Of a DNA stretch of 64,000 bases, positions 63,213-64,000 are shown piece after piece. Position 1 is the first letter of the stretch; each line of letters opens with the position of its first letter. Source of the stretch: Selaginella moellendorffii (Eukaryota > Streptophyta > Lycopodiopsida > Selaginellales > Selaginellaceae). The DNA is taken from NCBI RefSeq assembly GCF_000143415.4, contig NW_003314401.1:124001-188000 (forward strand), in the 5' to 3' direction. The notes below the pieces were generated by a model, which was not told where the DNA came from, made no database searches, and was given only the letters and a program-made list of their open reading frames with translations. A program made the position numbers and the translations under genes.

Positions 63213-63619
63213 TTTAGATAAAAATTCACTTAATATTTTATATTAGCAAGTTGAAAAGTGTACTATATTGGAATGAAAGGCCCAACACTTCCTTGATGTA
63301 TATGGTTATAAAGAATTTGAGTATCATAAATACAACTCATCCTTGGGATAAAAATTTTATTGGGGGGTGGGAGAGAATTGTTAAGTGTTAGTTTTGATAT
63401 AGTATATGTGATTATGGGATGAAATTTAAATATAACTTTGGGTGATATATGAAGATAAAATAACCATTAAAAGCTTTTTTATCATAATTTCTTTTATTCC
63501 TTCTTGCTATATAGGTCAAACTAATCTTAAAGGTATATTAAAGCATGGCTAGTTCAATGGTGGAGTTTTTAAGGTAGTTCGCTAGTGGTTAATAAGTGGT
63601 GAGAACCTCAAGAGGATGT
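63213..63619. other. AT-rich DNA, no gene seen
   Basis: AT-rich, resembling parts of 51360-51850 (for example the GATAAAATA-CCATTAAA block), so probably an old dispersed repeat. Confidence 0.35.
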
Positions 63620-64000
63620 TGTAAACTCATAAATTTTGACTTCCTAGTAACTGATTGGAAAAAAAATATGCACTCTTATTCATAAGCTCTTTTATATTTG
63701 AATCTCATGAATTGTTTTTTAAGTCGTTTTTTTTTGTTACTTACAATCTACCACATTTTCTTGTAAGTTCATGCCCTCATGAATAGAAGCTGAGAGCTAT
63801 AGCTCTCCTAAAAGTCCCACTCTCTTAATACCTTACCCCTCAAGTCAAGTCTAGCCAAAGGCAAATTAAACATACCAAATGTCAATCTCAACATATAGTG
63901 TGGACGGAAGCTGAGAGTCATAGTTTTCCCAAGAGTTTCACTCTCTTGATATTTTACCCCTCAAGTTAAGCCCAACCAAAGGCAAACTAAACCTGCCAAA
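63620..64000 (-). mobile_element. Decayed TRIM copy (LTR-A plus leader)
   Basis: 63620-63745 is a shortened, T-enriched relative of LTR-A (TGTAAACTC, ATGCACTCTTATTCAT, TTACTTACA). 63746-63900 follows the 56039-56200 leader (GAAGCTGAGAG, AGCTCTCC, CTCTCTTAATACCTTACC), and part of the leader repeats from about 63905 to the window end. Differences are largely C-to-T on this strand, as expected from decay of methylated DNA. Confidence 0.75.

Noticed and set aside
1-64000. CRISPR array, bacterial operon or organelle-genome insert
   Set aside because: Spliceosomal introns occur throughout, no regularly spaced repeats exist, and the only organelle-type protein (uL3) has a presequence and an intron, so it is nuclear.

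Overview
The window is nuclear DNA of a vascular plant, most likely a lycophyte such as Selaginella. The signs are introns of only about 45-65 nt, genes packed with tens of bases between start or stop codons, several long PLS-type pentatricopeptide repeat (PPR) genes, and plant-specific families (SDE3-like helicase, Ole e 1 protein, L-type lectin receptor kinase, chloroplast uL3). The species is an inference from this style. A 100-base run of N at 40533-40632 is an assembly gap.

Positions 1-34 kb are gene-rich. In order: SDE3/MOV10-like RNA helicase (-, cut by the window edge), Ole e 1-like secreted protein (+), leucine carboxyl methyltransferase family protein (-), PPR (+), lectin receptor kinase (+), type II peroxiredoxin (+), TPR protein (-), TFIIA large subunit (-), PPR (-), plastid ribosomal protein L3 (-), an 844-residue PPR (+), a dead pfkB kinase copy (+), cytochrome P450 (-), an E2 acyltransferase-like protein without its lipoyl domain and catalytic His (-), a 1.1-1.3 kb tandem duplication, a conserved plant protein of unknown function (+), a scrambled second copy of the TPR-TFIIA-PPR-kinase block, and a transmembrane RING E3 (+). 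The two blocks (9.7-19.9 kb and 27.1-31.6 kb) show reciprocal loss. The first keeps TPR, TFIIA and PPR but has a broken kinase. The second keeps an intact, probably peroxisomal pseudouridine-kinase-like gene, while its TPR, TFIIA and PPR copies are fragments with internal inversions.

Positions 34.6-64 kb are mostly transposable elements. A decayed Ty3/gypsy element (34640-46721) is interrupted by a 7.2 kb non-coding LTR element of LARD type (38157-45317, TSD CTTCT). After a ribosomal protein L10 pseudogene and about 5 kb of AT-rich DNA comes a young chromovirus-type Ty3/gypsy element (52878-62738, TSD CTACC). It has two features rarely described in plant elements. The first 15 nt of its predicted transcript are perfectly complementary to its primer binding site, which implies Tf1-like self-priming. 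Its gag and pol frames are joined by a textbook -1 frameshift signal (GGGAAAC, 6-nt spacer, 11-bp hairpin). Its pol is interrupted by a second element on the opposite strand (55845-60165, TSD ACATT). That element has short TRIM-like LTRs and carries a degenerate chromovirus pol, four telomeric TTTAGGG repeats and a nearly complete initiator tRNA-Met sequence continuous with its primer binding site. A MITE and a decayed TRIM copy close the window.

The cellular genes do not form a pathway. They are ordinary independent nuclear genes, several sharing very short divergent promoters with telo-box-like AACCCTA motifs.
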